A stretch of DNA of 64,000 nt from Methylobacterium sp. J-078 (GCF_022829285.1 NZ_JAKSYI010000060.1:124001-188000), one strand, 5' to 3'. Positions 8,368 to 18,018 are shown, numbered from the stretch's first letter. Program-made: numbers and translations. Notes: generated from the sequence alone by a model not told the origin.

Positions 8368-9377
8368 CAAATTCTTCCCCGAAGCATGCCTAACGCGGTT
8401 GCCTCGTCGATCATGTAAGGCGCGCAGGATTGCAGCATGACACTGTATTTCACCTCGCCGATGCCCGGCGGGACCGTGCTCCTGGTCAGGCGGGGGAATC
8501 CAGCTTCGACGACGAACCAAGAGACGCTCCGCACAGCATAGCGCTTGTCTGCATAGGCGGGCTCGTGCTGATCGAGATAGCCCGCCTCGATGAGCGAAAG
8601 GTCCAGATCCGAGGCGGCAACCGGGTCGGCGTTCGCGAGGGCAGCACGCAGGTCTGCCACGACCTCAGGAAGGGTGGGGCCAGAGGGCGATCCAGGATCG
8701 ACTGCGAGGAAATGGACCAACAGAATTTCGAGCGTATTCCGGTCTAGTTGATCGAGGTTCGAGACACGAAACGACACCGGGTTGCGGGATGCAGTCGCCT
8801 TCACTTCGATGGCGGCCGCACGGAAGCGGAAATCCTGAGGTTCGCCGTGCGGACCTCGCCATCCATTGACAGCTGCGCCGGTGTCTATGAAGGGCAGGAT
8901 ACATGATGTCAGGAAACGCAACTCGGCAAACAGCCCCAGCTGCTGCTCGTCACTGAGATGGTCTGGGCCGAAGCGCTGCACGAACCGTTCCCAGGTCCTC
9001 AAACGCGTAAGCAGAGCCTTCACCCCCAATGACTCGGACGGGGCCGAGGCGACGGCCCCGGCAACATCGCCGGCGAGAGTCTCGAAGACTGTCCGGAAAC
9101 GGGCATCCCGAAGCGACAGGCACAGGCGTGTCTGGCCGCTTGGGCCGGGCACCATCGTTTCCGGAGTCAGCTGGAAGCCAACGCATGCGGGCAGCGCTGC
9201 GCCGGCGGGGATCGAACGGGACTGCACCTCGAACAGCAGCGCTAATGCGCCGCTGGGTGCGCTGATAGCGGCTCGGATGTCGCAGGACGACACGCTATGG
9301 ACACGCCTGACATGCCACCCTGGTTCTGTCCTCCCCTCACCAATGAGCGCGTCCCAGGCTCTCCTGACCTCGCTCAA
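8367..9377 (-). CDS. PD-(D/E)XK motif protein (DUF4420-like) of the MZA-type system
   Basis: A 336-residue protein resembling the DUF4420 or 'PD-(D/E)XK motif' family. The likely nuclease core is 'PHGEPQDFRFRAAAIEVKAT' near residues 186-205, where the Asp and the E-V-K triad fit the PD-(D/E)XK fold. It is followed by 'SFRVSNLDQLD'. The start is TTG, overlapping the stop of the Z1 gene as TTGA, so translation is probably coupled. Its own stop overlaps the AIPR start by one base. It is the candidate DNA-cleaving subunit of the system; this role is inferred from the motif and from the composition of related MutL-Z1 restriction-like operons. Confidence 0.82.
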   Translation of the reverse strand: MSEVRRAWDALIGEGRTEPGWHVRRVHSVSSCDIRAAISAPSGALALLFEVQSRSIPAGAALPACVGFQLTPETMVPGPSGQTRLCLSLRDARFRTVFETLAGDVAGAVASAPSESLGVKALLTRLRTWERFVQRFGPDHLSDEQQLGLFAELRFLTSCILPFIDTGAAVNGWRGPHGEPQDFRFRAAAIEVKATASRNPVSFRVSNLDQLDRNTLEILLVHFLAVDPGSPSGPTLPEVVADLRAALANADPVAASDLDLSLIEAGYLDQHEPAYADKRYAVRSVSWFVVEAGFPRLTRSTVPPGIGEVKYSVMLQSCAPYMIDEATALGMLRGRI

Positions 9378-12232
9378 GCTTCTGCTCCGTATTCCTGCTG
9401 CCAGAAAATGTTGTTCACCGTGTATTTGATTGGCTTCGCGTCACGGCTTTCCGGAAAGCTTACTCCGAACCCGATGATCGGGACCTTCACATCGATGTCC
9501 GCCGGTTTTGGTGACAACGGGTAGAGCAGTAGCAACCCATGCTGTGGATGGCGGCCTCGCACCGCCCGAATGGCCGGCCCCGATGGCGTGTCTGGTAGTG
9601 TTTTGCGACGCGACCTGCCCGCGTCCGCTTCCCATTTCGCCTGCGTCTGGGCGAGTGCTTCGTCGTAGCTCCCGGCGTCGAAATCGATGGCTTCATCGCG
9701 AGGTGCCAGCAGACGTCCGATCAAGTAACGGCCTTGCGCTCTCTGGTCCGCTATGAGTACGGACCTTTCGTTCTCCTTGCGGTGAACAAGTTGAACGTCC
9801 TCGCCCGCGACAGGCAATACGACCTCGTCATCACCGGAAAGCAGGGCAACTGTCCAGTCGGTCAGCTCTCCTCGCTCGATTTGCTTTTCCACGAACTCAG
9901 CCATCATCTGGGCATTCACGGAATGGGCGCTATCGTGCGTTCGGTAGTCCCGGAGAAAGCGCACGATGTGTGGTCCATCGACATGAGACCACAACCTTGC
10001 CCCAGTCCATTCGTGTGCCTTGCTCCCGCTGCGGGGCCGTACAGGTGGGCGTTCAGCCGGCGGACCGAGGGCGGCAAGAAGGTCCTGGGTGACCTCGAAG
10101 TTTGCGCGGATCACGTTCGGGTTCCGCGCGAACACGACAGTTTCCTGAATGGCTCCAGCGAAGTCGATATCAACTTCCGAGGCGTGGCGCATCTTAACCT
10201 TCGAGGTCACCATCATCACCGGATGCGAGCGGACTTTCAGTCCGTAGTCCTTCGGCGTTCCATTGATCGCCCTCATGTGATCGAACTCGCGACGCAACTC
10301 CTCCGCCGCTTCTGTGATGTGAGCGAACCACTCCCTGAGTTCCCCCGTCATATATAATCGACAGAGGTCAAGGTATCCTGGACGGAAGCCGAACCAGCGC
10401 CCCATTTGCATGAGTGTGTCGTACATCTTGCTGGCGCGCAGAAAGTAGCTGACACTAAGGCCCTCGAGAGTCAGGCCGCGCGCCAGCTTGTCGCCCCCGA
10501 CGGCGATGACATTCAGGCCCATCTCCTTGTGGGTTTCATAGTCGAGAATGTCTCCAGCGTTGCCGTTGATCGTCCGAACCATGATCCGTTCGGTCACGTC
10601 GGCGAATTCCTGATCGAGTTTGTCCCACGTTACCGGTGCCGACTTGCGATCCGGATGTATTGACAGGAAGGCAGCAGAAGTCGGGACGAAATCCTCATCC
10701 CACAGCTTCCTGAGCTGGTATCTGACGCCTTCATTTCCTCCTTCCCCAAACCGCAGCCGCCGTCGAATCTGGTTCAGCTCGGCTTCGACTTGACCACGCA
10801 CCGCCGACTGCACGGATGTGAAACGGGTGACGTGCACTAACATGGAGTTGTGTGCGTTCGCTTGTCCCCTTACGCGGCGTGCGGCACATACGAGGATGAA
10901 CGACAGAATCGCTTCGCGCAGACTTGGCGGGACCTCATCCTTGCCGCCATGACGAGGAGCAAACCCGTTCTTGTGCGCGGGTGGCATCCACCCGGACGTC
11001 TCCTTCGAGTTGCTTGTGGCCGCATGATCCATGATTACGCGGACGAGCGGCAGTGCCGTGACGCCGGCCTCGTCATCGTTCGGATCGAGGCCGAACAGCC
11101 TCACCGGCCCGTCATAATTCGAAGGGGCCGGCAGGTTCACGATAAAGCTGCGCGGGAACAGGTCTGGCCCAAGCTTCGGCGTATCGGCTGCTTCGTGGAT
11201 GAAGACGTTGGCGAAGGGGGTTGCGGTGTACCCCACGTAGGACGACTTCTGAAACTTGCGGAGGAGAAGACGAATCTGCCCGTTGATCTTCGTTGGGTTG
11301 TGTTCTTCGTCCGGCTTGCCGTTCTCGTCGAAAGCCTGCTCGTTGGTGTCGACCGAGGCGTGGTCCGCCTCGTCGTCGATGATCAACAGAGGCACATTCT
11401 CCAGAACCGAAGCCCCGTTCAGGACCTTGTCGATCCATCCAAGGAGGCTCTTGAGTACACTGACGTTCTTCTTAACGACGAACAAGAGCGGGCGACCGCC
11501 GGGACTGATGCCGAAGTTCTTGCCGAGCGCGGCTTTGAAGTCTCCCTTCTCGTCCCTGGTCGTGATGTAGTCTGGCCTGATCGAGGGATCGCTGTCGATC
11601 AGACCCACGCCGATGGAGTTCGCGAGAGTGGCTGAGCGGTCGTACTGTGTAGAGGTTTCGTAGCCTAGGAAGCCTTCGTCTAAGCGCATCTGGGTCTGGC
11701 TGCGGAGATTGTTGTGTAGCCCGGCCAGCACGATGATCACCTTGTAGCCTGCGTCGGCTGCCTTGCAGATCAGGCCCGTGTAGTTAGAGGTTTTGCCGGA
11801 CTGAACGTGCCCTACGACAAGGCCGCGGCGATCCCAGGCGCCGGGCCTGTCCGGTGCCTCCAGGCGCGAGATCACTTGATCCGTGGCGTCGTCAAGCCCG
11901 TCCACCGCCATCGGCGACCAGCTCCCTTCCAGGAACTGCCGGTATCGCGGCCAGAGCCGCCAGTTCATCTTTCGCTCCGGTGTCAGCCAAGCAAGATGGT
12001 TGTCGTTCTGCTCGAGCGCCGTGGCCTTGCCGATCCACACGCTATAACGCGTCTCAAGCTCCTCGCGTAGAGCTTCACGATCCACCTGCTTGGTCGCGAG
12101 CAGCGCTGCAGGGAGCATCATGATTTGGTCGATAACAGCTGCGATTGTCTCGGGAGTGATTGGCGCTTCGCCCCTCTGCCCCTCGATTGAGGTCTGTGCA
12201 AATCCGAGCGCTGTCTCCTGCGGCGACTTCAT
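9374..12232 (-). CDS. Z1-domain superfamily II helicase/ATPase of the MZA-type system
   Basis: A 952-residue protein. Walker A is 'VVGHVQSGKTSN' (about residues 139-150), the DEAD-like Walker B is 'LLIIDDEADHAS' near 290, and motif III is 'YVGYTATPFAN' near 335. The Z1 domain (about 540-690) carries 'NVIAVGGDKLARGLTLEGLS' and 'YDTLMQMGRWFGFRPGY', the latter an arginine-finger-like motif VI. Z1 proteins occur with MutL/MORC-type ATPases and PD-(D/E)XK nucleases in restriction-like systems. The ATG overlaps the stop of the upstream ATPase gene (ATGA). It probably remodels or translocates on DNA to present invading DNA to the nuclease partners (inference). Confidence 0.93.
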   Translation of the reverse strand: MKSPQETALGFAQTSIEGQRGEAPITPETIAAVIDQIMMLPAALLATKQVDREALREELETRYSVWIGKATALEQNDNHLAWLTPERKMNWRLWPRYRQFLEGSWSPMAVDGLDDATDQVISRLEAPDRPGAWDRRGLVVGHVQSGKTSNYTGLICKAADAGYKVIIVLAGLHNNLRSQTQMRLDEGFLGYETSTQYDRSATLANSIGVGLIDSDPSIRPDYITTRDEKGDFKAALGKNFGISPGGRPLLFVVKKNVSVLKSLLGWIDKVLNGASVLENVPLLIIDDEADHASVDTNEQAFDENGKPDEEHNPTKINGQIRLLLRKFQKSSYVGYTATPFANVFIHEAADTPKLGPDLFPRSFIVNLPAPSNYDGPVRLFGLDPNDDEAGVTALPLVRVIMDHAATSNSKETSGWMPPAHKNGFAPRHGGKDEVPPSLREAILSFILVCAARRVRGQANAHNSMLVHVTRFTSVQSAVRGQVEAELNQIRRRLRFGEGGNEGVRYQLRKLWDEDFVPTSAAFLSIHPDRKSAPVTWDKLDQEFADVTERIMVRTINGNAGDILDYETHKEMGLNVIAVGGDKLARGLTLEGLSVSYFLRASKMYDTLMQMGRWFGFRPGYLDLCRLYMTGELREWFAHITEAAEELRREFDHMRAINGTPKDYGLKVRSHPVMMVTSKVKMRHASEVDIDFAGAIQETVVFARNPNVIRANFEVTQDLLAALGPPAERPPVRPRSGSKAHEWTGARLWSHVDGPHIVRFLRDYRTHDSAHSVNAQMMAEFVEKQIERGELTDWTVALLSGDDEVVLPVAGEDVQLVHRKENERSVLIADQRAQGRYLIGRLLAPRDEAIDFDAGSYDEALAQTQAKWEADAGRSRRKTLPDTPSGPAIRAVRGRHPQHGLLLLYPLSPKPADIDVKVPIIGFGVSFPESRDAKPIKYTVNNIFWQQEYGAEA

Positions 12233-13746
12233 GCGGTTACCTGAATGGAAGGGCTCGCGGAAAGCCGCGCGATCAATTGCGGAAAGTTCTGGAACGGCTC
12301 TGTAGTCCGGAGCCTCATGACGGCGAGTTCATGAGACAGCCCTACCTTGCCAACAAGATGGGACAGCATCGATTTTGCAAGCTCCTCCACCTCGGGCGAG
12401 GCGTCCTCGGAAAACGGCTCCTTCTGCATCTCGCCCTTCTCGACAGTGTCGAGCCAGATGCGCTGCACGGGAACGGTTTCTTCCACCAACCTCAGCAGCT
12501 CGGAAACCGACTTCGAGTCTGCGTCATTGAGTGCCCGAGCCACCAGGGGGTGGTCGCGATTTAGCCGATAGGAAGTGCCGCCTTTCAAGGTTCTGGACAC
12601 CCAGACCGTCGAAAGGTCCTGAACGGCGGCCCTCGCTCCGTATTCCCCCCGATGAGCGAACACTCTCCTGGCCCTCACCCGCACGTTCTCAGCAAGCTCC
12701 TGTATGCGAGCGCGGAGGTATCTCGGCGGGCGTGCGGTCGACTTCTTGACGTCAATGTCCCATTCGTGGTCGGCGCTGTTTGTGAAATCAAGCCTGATGC
12801 GGGCGAGCTTGAATGGCTCCTCCATAGTCCAAACACGGGGCGAACCGAGCCCAAGCCAGCCACCCGCGACCAGCAGCCTCTGGTTCCGGTAGACATAGAA
12901 GCCCTGCTGCGACGTCCAGCCCTCGATACCGCCTGCTGCGCGGTATTCAATTTCGCTGAGCTTGTCCTTGTGAGGGAGCACGAATCCCTGAAGCTCTCCC
13001 CGACCATGTGGGGAGCTGAAGGGGTCGGTAGGAGTGCTGTAAGTGGCTGGATGGCTCCTCAGGAAAGGATCCCAGCCTTTGACTCGATGGCCATTGATGT
13101 ACAAGCGCAGTTCCGGCGACATGCCCTCGATCAGACGGTGAAAGACCATCGCGAGGTGCTGTTCCACTCGCTCTACCAGAGCCAGAAAGGCGTTCTCTAA
13201 AGCCGCGTCCTTCATCCCTCCAGGGCCGACGATGCGGTCTAAGCCTTCCCACAGGACAAGCGTGCCTTGCTCCAACAGGTCGAGGGGAGACAGCAGCTCT
13301 TCCGATCCTTTCCTCGGCGACGATAGCAGCCGCCAATCCCCAACGTCCGGCCTCGCGATATAGTCTAGGTCCCAACGACGGACGGAGACTAAGCCGTTGC
13401 GTCGGGAGGCGACGGTCAGGCATCGGCATTGGGAAAAGGACGCGGTTTTCAACCCCAAGCCAAAGCGACCGAGGTCCTTTTCTGCCCTATGGAGCAGCGG
13501 GCTGATTCCGCCGAGAGTCATCGCCCCGAGGAGCTCCGTTGCGGACATCCCACCGCCGTCATCGAGTATCGAGACGGTGGATGCCGCCCCACGATAGGCG
13601 AAGGTCACCCAAACGTTCCGCGCCCCGGCGGAGATGCTGTTGTCCACGATGTCCGCTAGGGCCGTCGCGATCGAATAGCCGACGCCCCTCAAGGACTCGA
13701 CCATGGCTCCCGCAAGGGGAGGAACGACATCGTACGATTCTGACAT
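12229..13746 (-). CDS. MutL/MORC-type GHKL ATPase of the MZA-type system
   Basis: A 505-residue protein with an N-terminal GHKL ATPase domain. The N-box is 'ATALADIVDNSISAGARNV' (about 27-46), the G1 box is 'SILDDGGGMS' (near 60) and the ATP-lid box is 'DLGRFGLGLKTASFSQCR' (near 92). This grouping is that of the MutL/MORC/Hsp90 superfamily rather than a histidine kinase. The rest resembles the transducer-type S5 region with a long helical C-terminus. No endonuclease motif of MutL is seen. It is the first gene of the operon MutL-Z1-PD-(D/E)XK-AIPR, and ATP-driven dimer clamping on DNA is the usual activity of the fold. No strong ribosome binding site precedes the ATG. Confidence 0.9.
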   Translation of the reverse strand: MSESYDVVPPLAGAMVESLRGVGYSIATALADIVDNSISAGARNVWVTFAYRGAASTVSILDDGGGMSATELLGAMTLGGISPLLHRAEKDLGRFGLGLKTASFSQCRCLTVASRRNGLVSVRRWDLDYIARPDVGDWRLLSSPRKGSEELLSPLDLLEQGTLVLWEGLDRIVGPGGMKDAALENAFLALVERVEQHLAMVFHRLIEGMSPELRLYINGHRVKGWDPFLRSHPATYSTPTDPFSSPHGRGELQGFVLPHKDKLSEIEYRAAGGIEGWTSQQGFYVYRNQRLLVAGGWLGLGSPRVWTMEEPFKLARIRLDFTNSADHEWDIDVKKSTARPPRYLRARIQELAENVRVRARRVFAHRGEYGARAAVQDLSTVWVSRTLKGGTSYRLNRDHPLVARALNDADSKSVSELLRLVEETVPVQRIWLDTVEKGEMQKEPFSEDASPEVEELAKSMLSHLVGKVGLSHELAVMRLRTTEPFQNFPQLIARLSASPSIQVTA

Positions 13747-13809
13747 ATGCCCGAGCTAATTAGGTCGGCGACGACTCGCTTGATACCGCTCGCCTCCTAG
13801 CAGGAGTGT

Positions 13810-14115
13810 TAATGCAAGAGCTTGGCTCTGCAACCGCTTAGGTTCATCCTGCGAGCAGCGGATAGCGCCTGGAATTGAACTGAAGCCTGCCGCGTAGCTG
13901 ATGAAGGCCTCGGCGATGTCGGCACGGCGCTCTTCGCAAACCAGCGAGCGCGGGAGGCGGGTGAGCCAGCCGTGCGTTCGCCCCATTGTCCACTGGTAGC
14001 GACCAAGCCTCTCGTTGCTGTCGATCTTCCAAGAGGCAATGCGCGGCACGCTCCCGCGTCGCCGGCAATCATAACGGCGAGTTCTAGCATTGTAGGCCTT
14101 ATTGGTGGGCCGCAT
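13810..14115 (-). pseudogene. Decayed C-terminal fragment of an IS5-family transposase
   Basis: The minus-strand frame reads 'NKAYNARTRRYDCRRRGSVP', 'IDSNERLGRYQWTMGRTHGW' and 'CEERRADIAEAFISYAAG'. This follows the IS5/ISL2-group C-terminus, which normally runs D-K-A-Y-D then S-S-E-R-L-G-R-H-R-W-V-V-E-R-T-x-A-W-L then Y-E-R-R-A-D-I-H-E-A-F-L. The catalytic Glu of the W-V-V-E-R-T motif is Gly here, and the N-terminal half of the transposase with the first catalytic Asp is absent. No terminal inverted repeats were located. It is an inactive remnant at the right edge of the defence island, next to the promoter of the MutL-like gene. Confidence 0.72.
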
Positions 14116-15528
14116 GACTGGGCGGCGTCGCGGTTACCCCCGTCCGTTCCGCAACGGCGAAGAAGCATCGAGAAACGGGATCATCGTTACGCTATCATGC
14201 CTATTAGCCATGTTCAGGAAGGAGCGAAGCGGCACGCAAGGTGTGTAGGTGACGAGGCTCCACTTCGTGCCCAGCTTACATCAGTTCGTCGGTTTCGGGC
14301 AGATGGCAGAGGCCTATTTCTGAGTGGCACAATTGGGTACACTCGGGCTTGGCGCCAAGTCTACGCCAGGAGGAAGGATCGCGTGGGAATTCGGACGAGA
14401 ACGAAGGAATCGACCATTCGGAATCAGATTCAGAACTAAGACACTACCTTAGGCTTTGGTCGACTTGACTGCGAATTGACTGGAATCGTGGGGGCTCTCT
14501 CGCAGCAACTGATGAAGGCGAGCCCCTGCACCGGCGGCTTCCCAACCCCGCAACAGGCGTCAACAACTCAACTCGCAGCTGGACGCTCTGCAATTGAGCT
14601 AGGCATTTAGATGCGACAAGCGCTTGGTCACGTGATCACATTTTAGGACAGTTTCACACCCTGGGGGGAGAGGGCGCTTCGCGATATGATTTGAACCTTC
14701 TGTAGGGAGGGGGGGGGAGATGCCAGAATCAATTCCGGGAAAAAATCAGCCTCGAGAAGCCTGAGGTTTGCTAACTAATAACTCTTTCAAATCAGTTTCT
14801 TAGTCGAAATACGATTTCGACGCATCCAGATCCTAGGATCCATTATAAGAAAATTTTCTGATATACAGCTGGATTGCCGCGCAGTCACACGGGACCGCCA
14901 ATTCTGCGGGATGCCTTGCTAACTCCGGCATGGCAACCCGAGGAGTCGAAATGCTTCTACACTCAATTTGCGGGACAATCCCGCCTACTTCGATCGCCAG
15001 AGCCTGTATGGAGACAGCGGCTTCTTCAGTGGTGGCGTTCATGGGCTTGCCACCACCTCAACGGAAAAAGGGGGCGATGGGCAAAGGCGTATGACACCGT
15101 GATGTGAGACGTTCAAGTCGAGACGTTGGACTATCAGATGCAGCTCGGATGGAGTTGTCTTGGCCGCCTTCGACGAGAGCGAGACGCACGCAAACGGTGT
15201 GCACTGGTCGATCCCACAGCTGAGGCCAGCCGATGTGGCCGCTCGTTGACTGGGCTTGTTGCAACCAGTTGCACGACGATTTGCTTTAGCGGTAATCCTG
15301 GGGCACAATGTGGGTCACAGAGGGGCGGGCGGTAAAAGCTGTATCCTTGCAATATCAGTGTCTTAGGTAGTGGTTCTAGCTCGTGGGCCCATTCCGTCCC
15401 TGGGCACCATTTATTTCCCGAGCATCTTCAGTCTCCCCAACGTCGCGCTGATCCATCGATCTTGACGACGCGTGGCGGAGGCGTATGGCCGGCCTCACCC
15501 GGCTGCACTCTTCTCTGGAACGACCCGC
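14116..15528. other. 1.4 kb without recognisable genes at the island boundary
   Basis: No intact gene is recognised. Short frames at 14833-15042 (minus), 15126-15335 (plus) and 15134-15352 (minus) have no domain and overlap each other, as expected from decayed DNA. The composition is intermediate: 14620-14850 is comparatively AT-rich, with a G-run near 14710, and coding-like high GC resumes near 15480. The stretch probably holds the junction between acquired DNA and the resident chromosome. No tRNA gene or duplicated attachment site was found. Confidence 0.4.
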
Positions 15529-16482
15529 ATGGCGCCCGATCGGACACGGCCCCCGCTTCTGCTCGTCACGAGCCTGGAGCCGGCGGACGAGGCGGCCTGG
15601 CGCGCGGCTCTGAGGCGGGCCATGCCGGACGAGACTCTGGCGAGTCCGGCCGATTCCGATGCGGTGCGCGGGGCCGAGATCGCCATCGTGGCGAACCCGC
15701 CGCCCGGTGCCCTCGCGCGGCTGCCCGCTCTGCGCTGGATCCACAGCCTCTGGGCGGGCGTGGACCGCCTGCTCCTCGACGCGGCGCTGCCGCCGGTGCC
15801 CGTGCTGCGCCTCGTCGATCCGGCCCTGGCCGGCGCCATGGCGGAGGCGGTGGCCGCCGCGGTGCTGCACCTCCACCGGGATTTTCCGCGTTATGCGGAT
15901 CAGCAGCGCCGGCATGTCTGGGTGCAGCATGAGGCGCGCCCGGCGCAGGGCCGCACCGTGACCCTGCTCGGCCTGGGTGAGATGGGGCGCGCGTCGGCGG
16001 CCGTCCTGCGCGCGCTCGGCTTCCCGGTCCAGGGCTGGAGCCGCTCCGGCGCGGCCTGCCCCGGCGTCGCGGTGGTCTCGGGTCCGGACGGGCTGGCACG
16101 CGCCCTCGATCGGACCGACATCCTCGTGAACCTGCTGCCCCTCACGGACGAGACGCAGGGCATCCTCGGCCACGACATCTTCGCGCGCCTGCCCCGGGGC
16201 ACCGGCCTCGTGAATTTCGGGCGGGGCGCCCATGTCGTCGAGGACGATCTGATCGCGGCACTGGATTCGGGCCATCTCGGCCATGCCATCCTCGACGTCT
16301 TCGCGACCGAGCCGCTGCCGCCGGGGCACCGCCTCTGGGACCATCCGGGCGTCACGATCCTGCCCCACGTGGCGGCGCCGACGAGCCGCGCCTCCGCCTC
16401 GGCGATCGTGGCGGCCGCAATCCGGTCGTTCCGCGAGACGGGCGCGGTGCCCGTCGGCGTCGACCGCGCGCGCGGCTACTAG
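15529..16482 (+). CDS. D-isomer-specific 2-hydroxyacid dehydrogenase (glyoxylate/hydroxypyruvate reductase A type)
   Basis: A 317-residue NAD(P)H-dependent reductase of the 2-hydroxyacid dehydrogenase family. The Rossmann motif 'VTLLGLGEMGRASAAVLRAL' lies near residues 144-163, 'VNFGRGAHVVEDDLIAALD' is the catalytic-Arg loop region, and 'DVFATEPLPPGHRLWDHPGV' carries the catalytic Glu. 'ILPHVAAPT' carries the catalytic His. The architecture and length match GhrA-like enzymes reducing glyoxylate or hydroxypyruvate. The ATG at 15529 is preferred over an in-frame upstream start at 15472 because homology begins there. It is the first gene of the high-GC region, and its stop overlaps the convergent HxlR gene by 4 bases. 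Confidence 0.82.
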   Translation: MAPDRTRPPLLLVTSLEPADEAAWRAALRRAMPDETLASPADSDAVRGAEIAIVANPPPGALARLPALRWIHSLWAGVDRLLLDAALPPVPVLRLVDPALAGAMAEAVAAAVLHLHRDFPRYADQQRRHVWVQHEARPAQGRTVTLLGLGEMGRASAAVLRALGFPVQGWSRSGAACPGVAVVSGPDGLARALDRTDILVNLLPLTDETQGILGHDIFARLPRGTGLVNFGRGAHVVEDDLIAALDSGHLGHAILDVFATEPLPPGHRLWDHPGVTILPHVAAPTSRASASAIVAAAIRSFRETGAVPVGVDRARGY

Positions 16483-16856
16483 CGGCGCGACGTCGGCCGG
16501 GGCTTCAGGTCGTCGAGGGCGTCGGCATTGGCCCGGCCCCAGGCGTAGAGGATCTCCACCGGCTCGACGAAGCGGCCGCCGAGGGGAGTCAGGCGATACT
16601 CCACCGCGGGCGGCACCGTGCCGGCCACGTGTCGGGTGAGGAGGCCGCTCGCTTCCATGTCCCGCAGGGTCTGGGTCAGCATCTTCTTCGAGATGCCGGG
16701 CAGGCTGCGCTGGAGCACGCCGGTGCGGGCGCACCCGGCATGGCGGGCGTGGAGCGTATGCAGCACCATGCTCGTCCACTTCGTGGCGAACAGTTCGAGC
16801 ACCCGGCGCGGCGCGCAATCCTCGCGCCACGACTCGTCCGCGCTCCGCCTCTCCAT
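16479..16856 (-). CDS. HxlR-family transcriptional regulator
   Basis: A 125-residue winged-helix protein. It has the early Cys and 'VLELFATKWTSMVLHTLH' helix, followed by 'LQRSLPGISKKMLTQTLRDM' (recognition helix) and 'VEYRLTPLG' (wing), the standard HxlR layout. The ATG at 16856 has an AAGG ribosome binding site 8 bases upstream; an upstream in-frame start lacks one. It is divergent from the SDR gene at 16954. HxlR regulators commonly control a neighbouring oxidoreductase in response to electrophiles or redox change, so the SDR is a plausible target (inference). Confidence 0.88.
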   Translation of the reverse strand: MERRSADESWREDCAPRRVLELFATKWTSMVLHTLHARHAGCARTGVLQRSLPGISKKMLTQTLRDMEASGLLTRHVAGTVPPAVEYRLTPLGGRFVEPVEILYAWGRANADALDDLKPRPTSRR

Positions 16857-16953
16857 CGTGGTTACCTTCTGGTGCCTATGACCCCGAACGGTGCCGTCTG
16901 GTCGGGGGCGGACTCTCTCCATAGGTCCGCCTCAGATCAAGACGGAGACTTTC

Positions 16954-18018
16954 ATGACCCGAACGGCCCTCATCGCCGGCGTCAGCGGCATCGTCGGCAA
17001 CAACCTCGCCCGGCACCTCGTGTCGGAGGGCTGGTCCGTGGCCGGTCTGGCCCGGCGCCCGCCGGCCGACGTGCCCGGCGTGACGCCGGTGGCCGCCGAC
17101 CTGCTCGACCCGGGAAATCTGCGCGAGGCCCTGGCGGAGGTCCGCCCCACCGACGTCTTCATCACGACGTGGCTGCGCCAGGAGACGGAGGCCGAGAACA
17201 TCCGGGTCAACGGCGCGATGGTGCGCAATCTCCTCGATGCGCTGCGGCCAAACGGTGGCGTGCAGCATGTCGGACTGGTCACGGGCCTCAAGCACTATCT
17301 CGGCCCCTTCGAGGCCTACGGAAAGGGCACGCTGCCGGCCACACCCTTCCGCGAGGACCAGGGCCGCCTCGATGTCGAGAACTTCTACTATGCGCAGGAG
17401 GACGAAGTCTTCGCCGCCGCCGCGCGGGATGGCTACGGCTGGAGCGTTCACCGGCCCCACACCATCATCGGCTACGCGCTGGGCAACGCCATGAACATGG
17501 GCGTGACGCTGGCCGTCTACGCAACGCTCTGCCGCGAGACCGGCCGCCCCTTCCGCTTCCCGGGCTCGGCCACCCAGTGGAACGGGCTCACCGACATGAC
17601 GGATGCCCGCATCCTGGCGCGCCAGATCGCCTGGGCCGCGACCACGCCGGCGGCCCGCAACGAGGCCTTCAACATCGTCGACGGCGACGTCTTCCGCTGG
17701 AGCTGGATGTGGGGCCGGATCGCCGAGTGGTTCGGCGTGGAGCCGGCACCCTTCGACGGCACGATCCTGCCCCTGGCGCAGCAGATGGACGGGGCCGCGC
17801 CGCTCTGGGCCGAACTCGCCGCGCGGCACGGCCTCAAGGAGGCCGATCTCAGGCGCCTCGCCTCGGCTTGGCACACGGACGCGGATCTCGGCCGGCCGAT
17901 CGAGGTCGTCACCGACATGAGCAAGAGCCGGCGCCTCGGCTTCCTCGACTACCAGGCCACCGACGATGCGTTCTTCGACCTGTTCGCGCGCCTGCGGGCC
18001 GAGCGGGTCATTCCCTGA
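16954..18018 (+). CDS. PRISE-type SDR oxidoreductase (progesterone 5-beta-reductase/iridoid synthase-like)
   Basis: A 354-residue atypical short-chain dehydrogenase. The N-terminal NADP-binding motif is 'ALIAGVSGIVGNNLARHL'. Instead of the classical Tyr-x-x-x-Lys, the family-specific Lys ('TGLKHYLGPF') and Tyr ('NFYYAQEDEVF') motifs are present, as in enoate-reducing PRISE enzymes. 'WSVHRPHTIIGYALGNAMN' is also typical. The ATG has a GGAGA site upstream, and in-frame codons before it lack homology. It is divergently arranged with the HxlR regulator and probably controlled by it. The natural substrate cannot be deduced. Confidence 0.82.
   Translation: MTRTALIAGVSGIVGNNLARHLVSEGWSVAGLARRPPADVPGVTPVAADLLDPGNLREALAEVRPTDVFITTWLRQETEAENIRVNGAMVRNLLDALRPNGGVQHVGLVTGLKHYLGPFEAYGKGTLPATPFREDQGRLDVENFYYAQEDEVFAAAARDGYGWSVHRPHTIIGYALGNAMNMGVTLAVYATLCRETGRPFRFPGSATQWNGLTDMTDARILARQIAWAATTPAARNEAFNIVDGDVFRWSWMWGRIAEWFGVEPAPFDGTILPLAQQMDGAAPLWAELAARHGLKEADLRRLASAWHTDADLGRPIEVVTDMSKSRRLGFLDYQATDDAFFDLFARLRAERVIP

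Noticed and set aside
8368..8520. N-terminal extension of the AIPR frame up to 8520
   Set aside because: It would overlap 51 codons of the PD-(D/E)XK gene. The ATG at 8367 overlaps that gene's stop by one base and begins the conserved part.
14833..15352. Overlapping short frames between the island and the high-GC region
   Set aside because: No domain, no ribosome binding site and mutual overlap on opposite strands; treated as decayed sequence.
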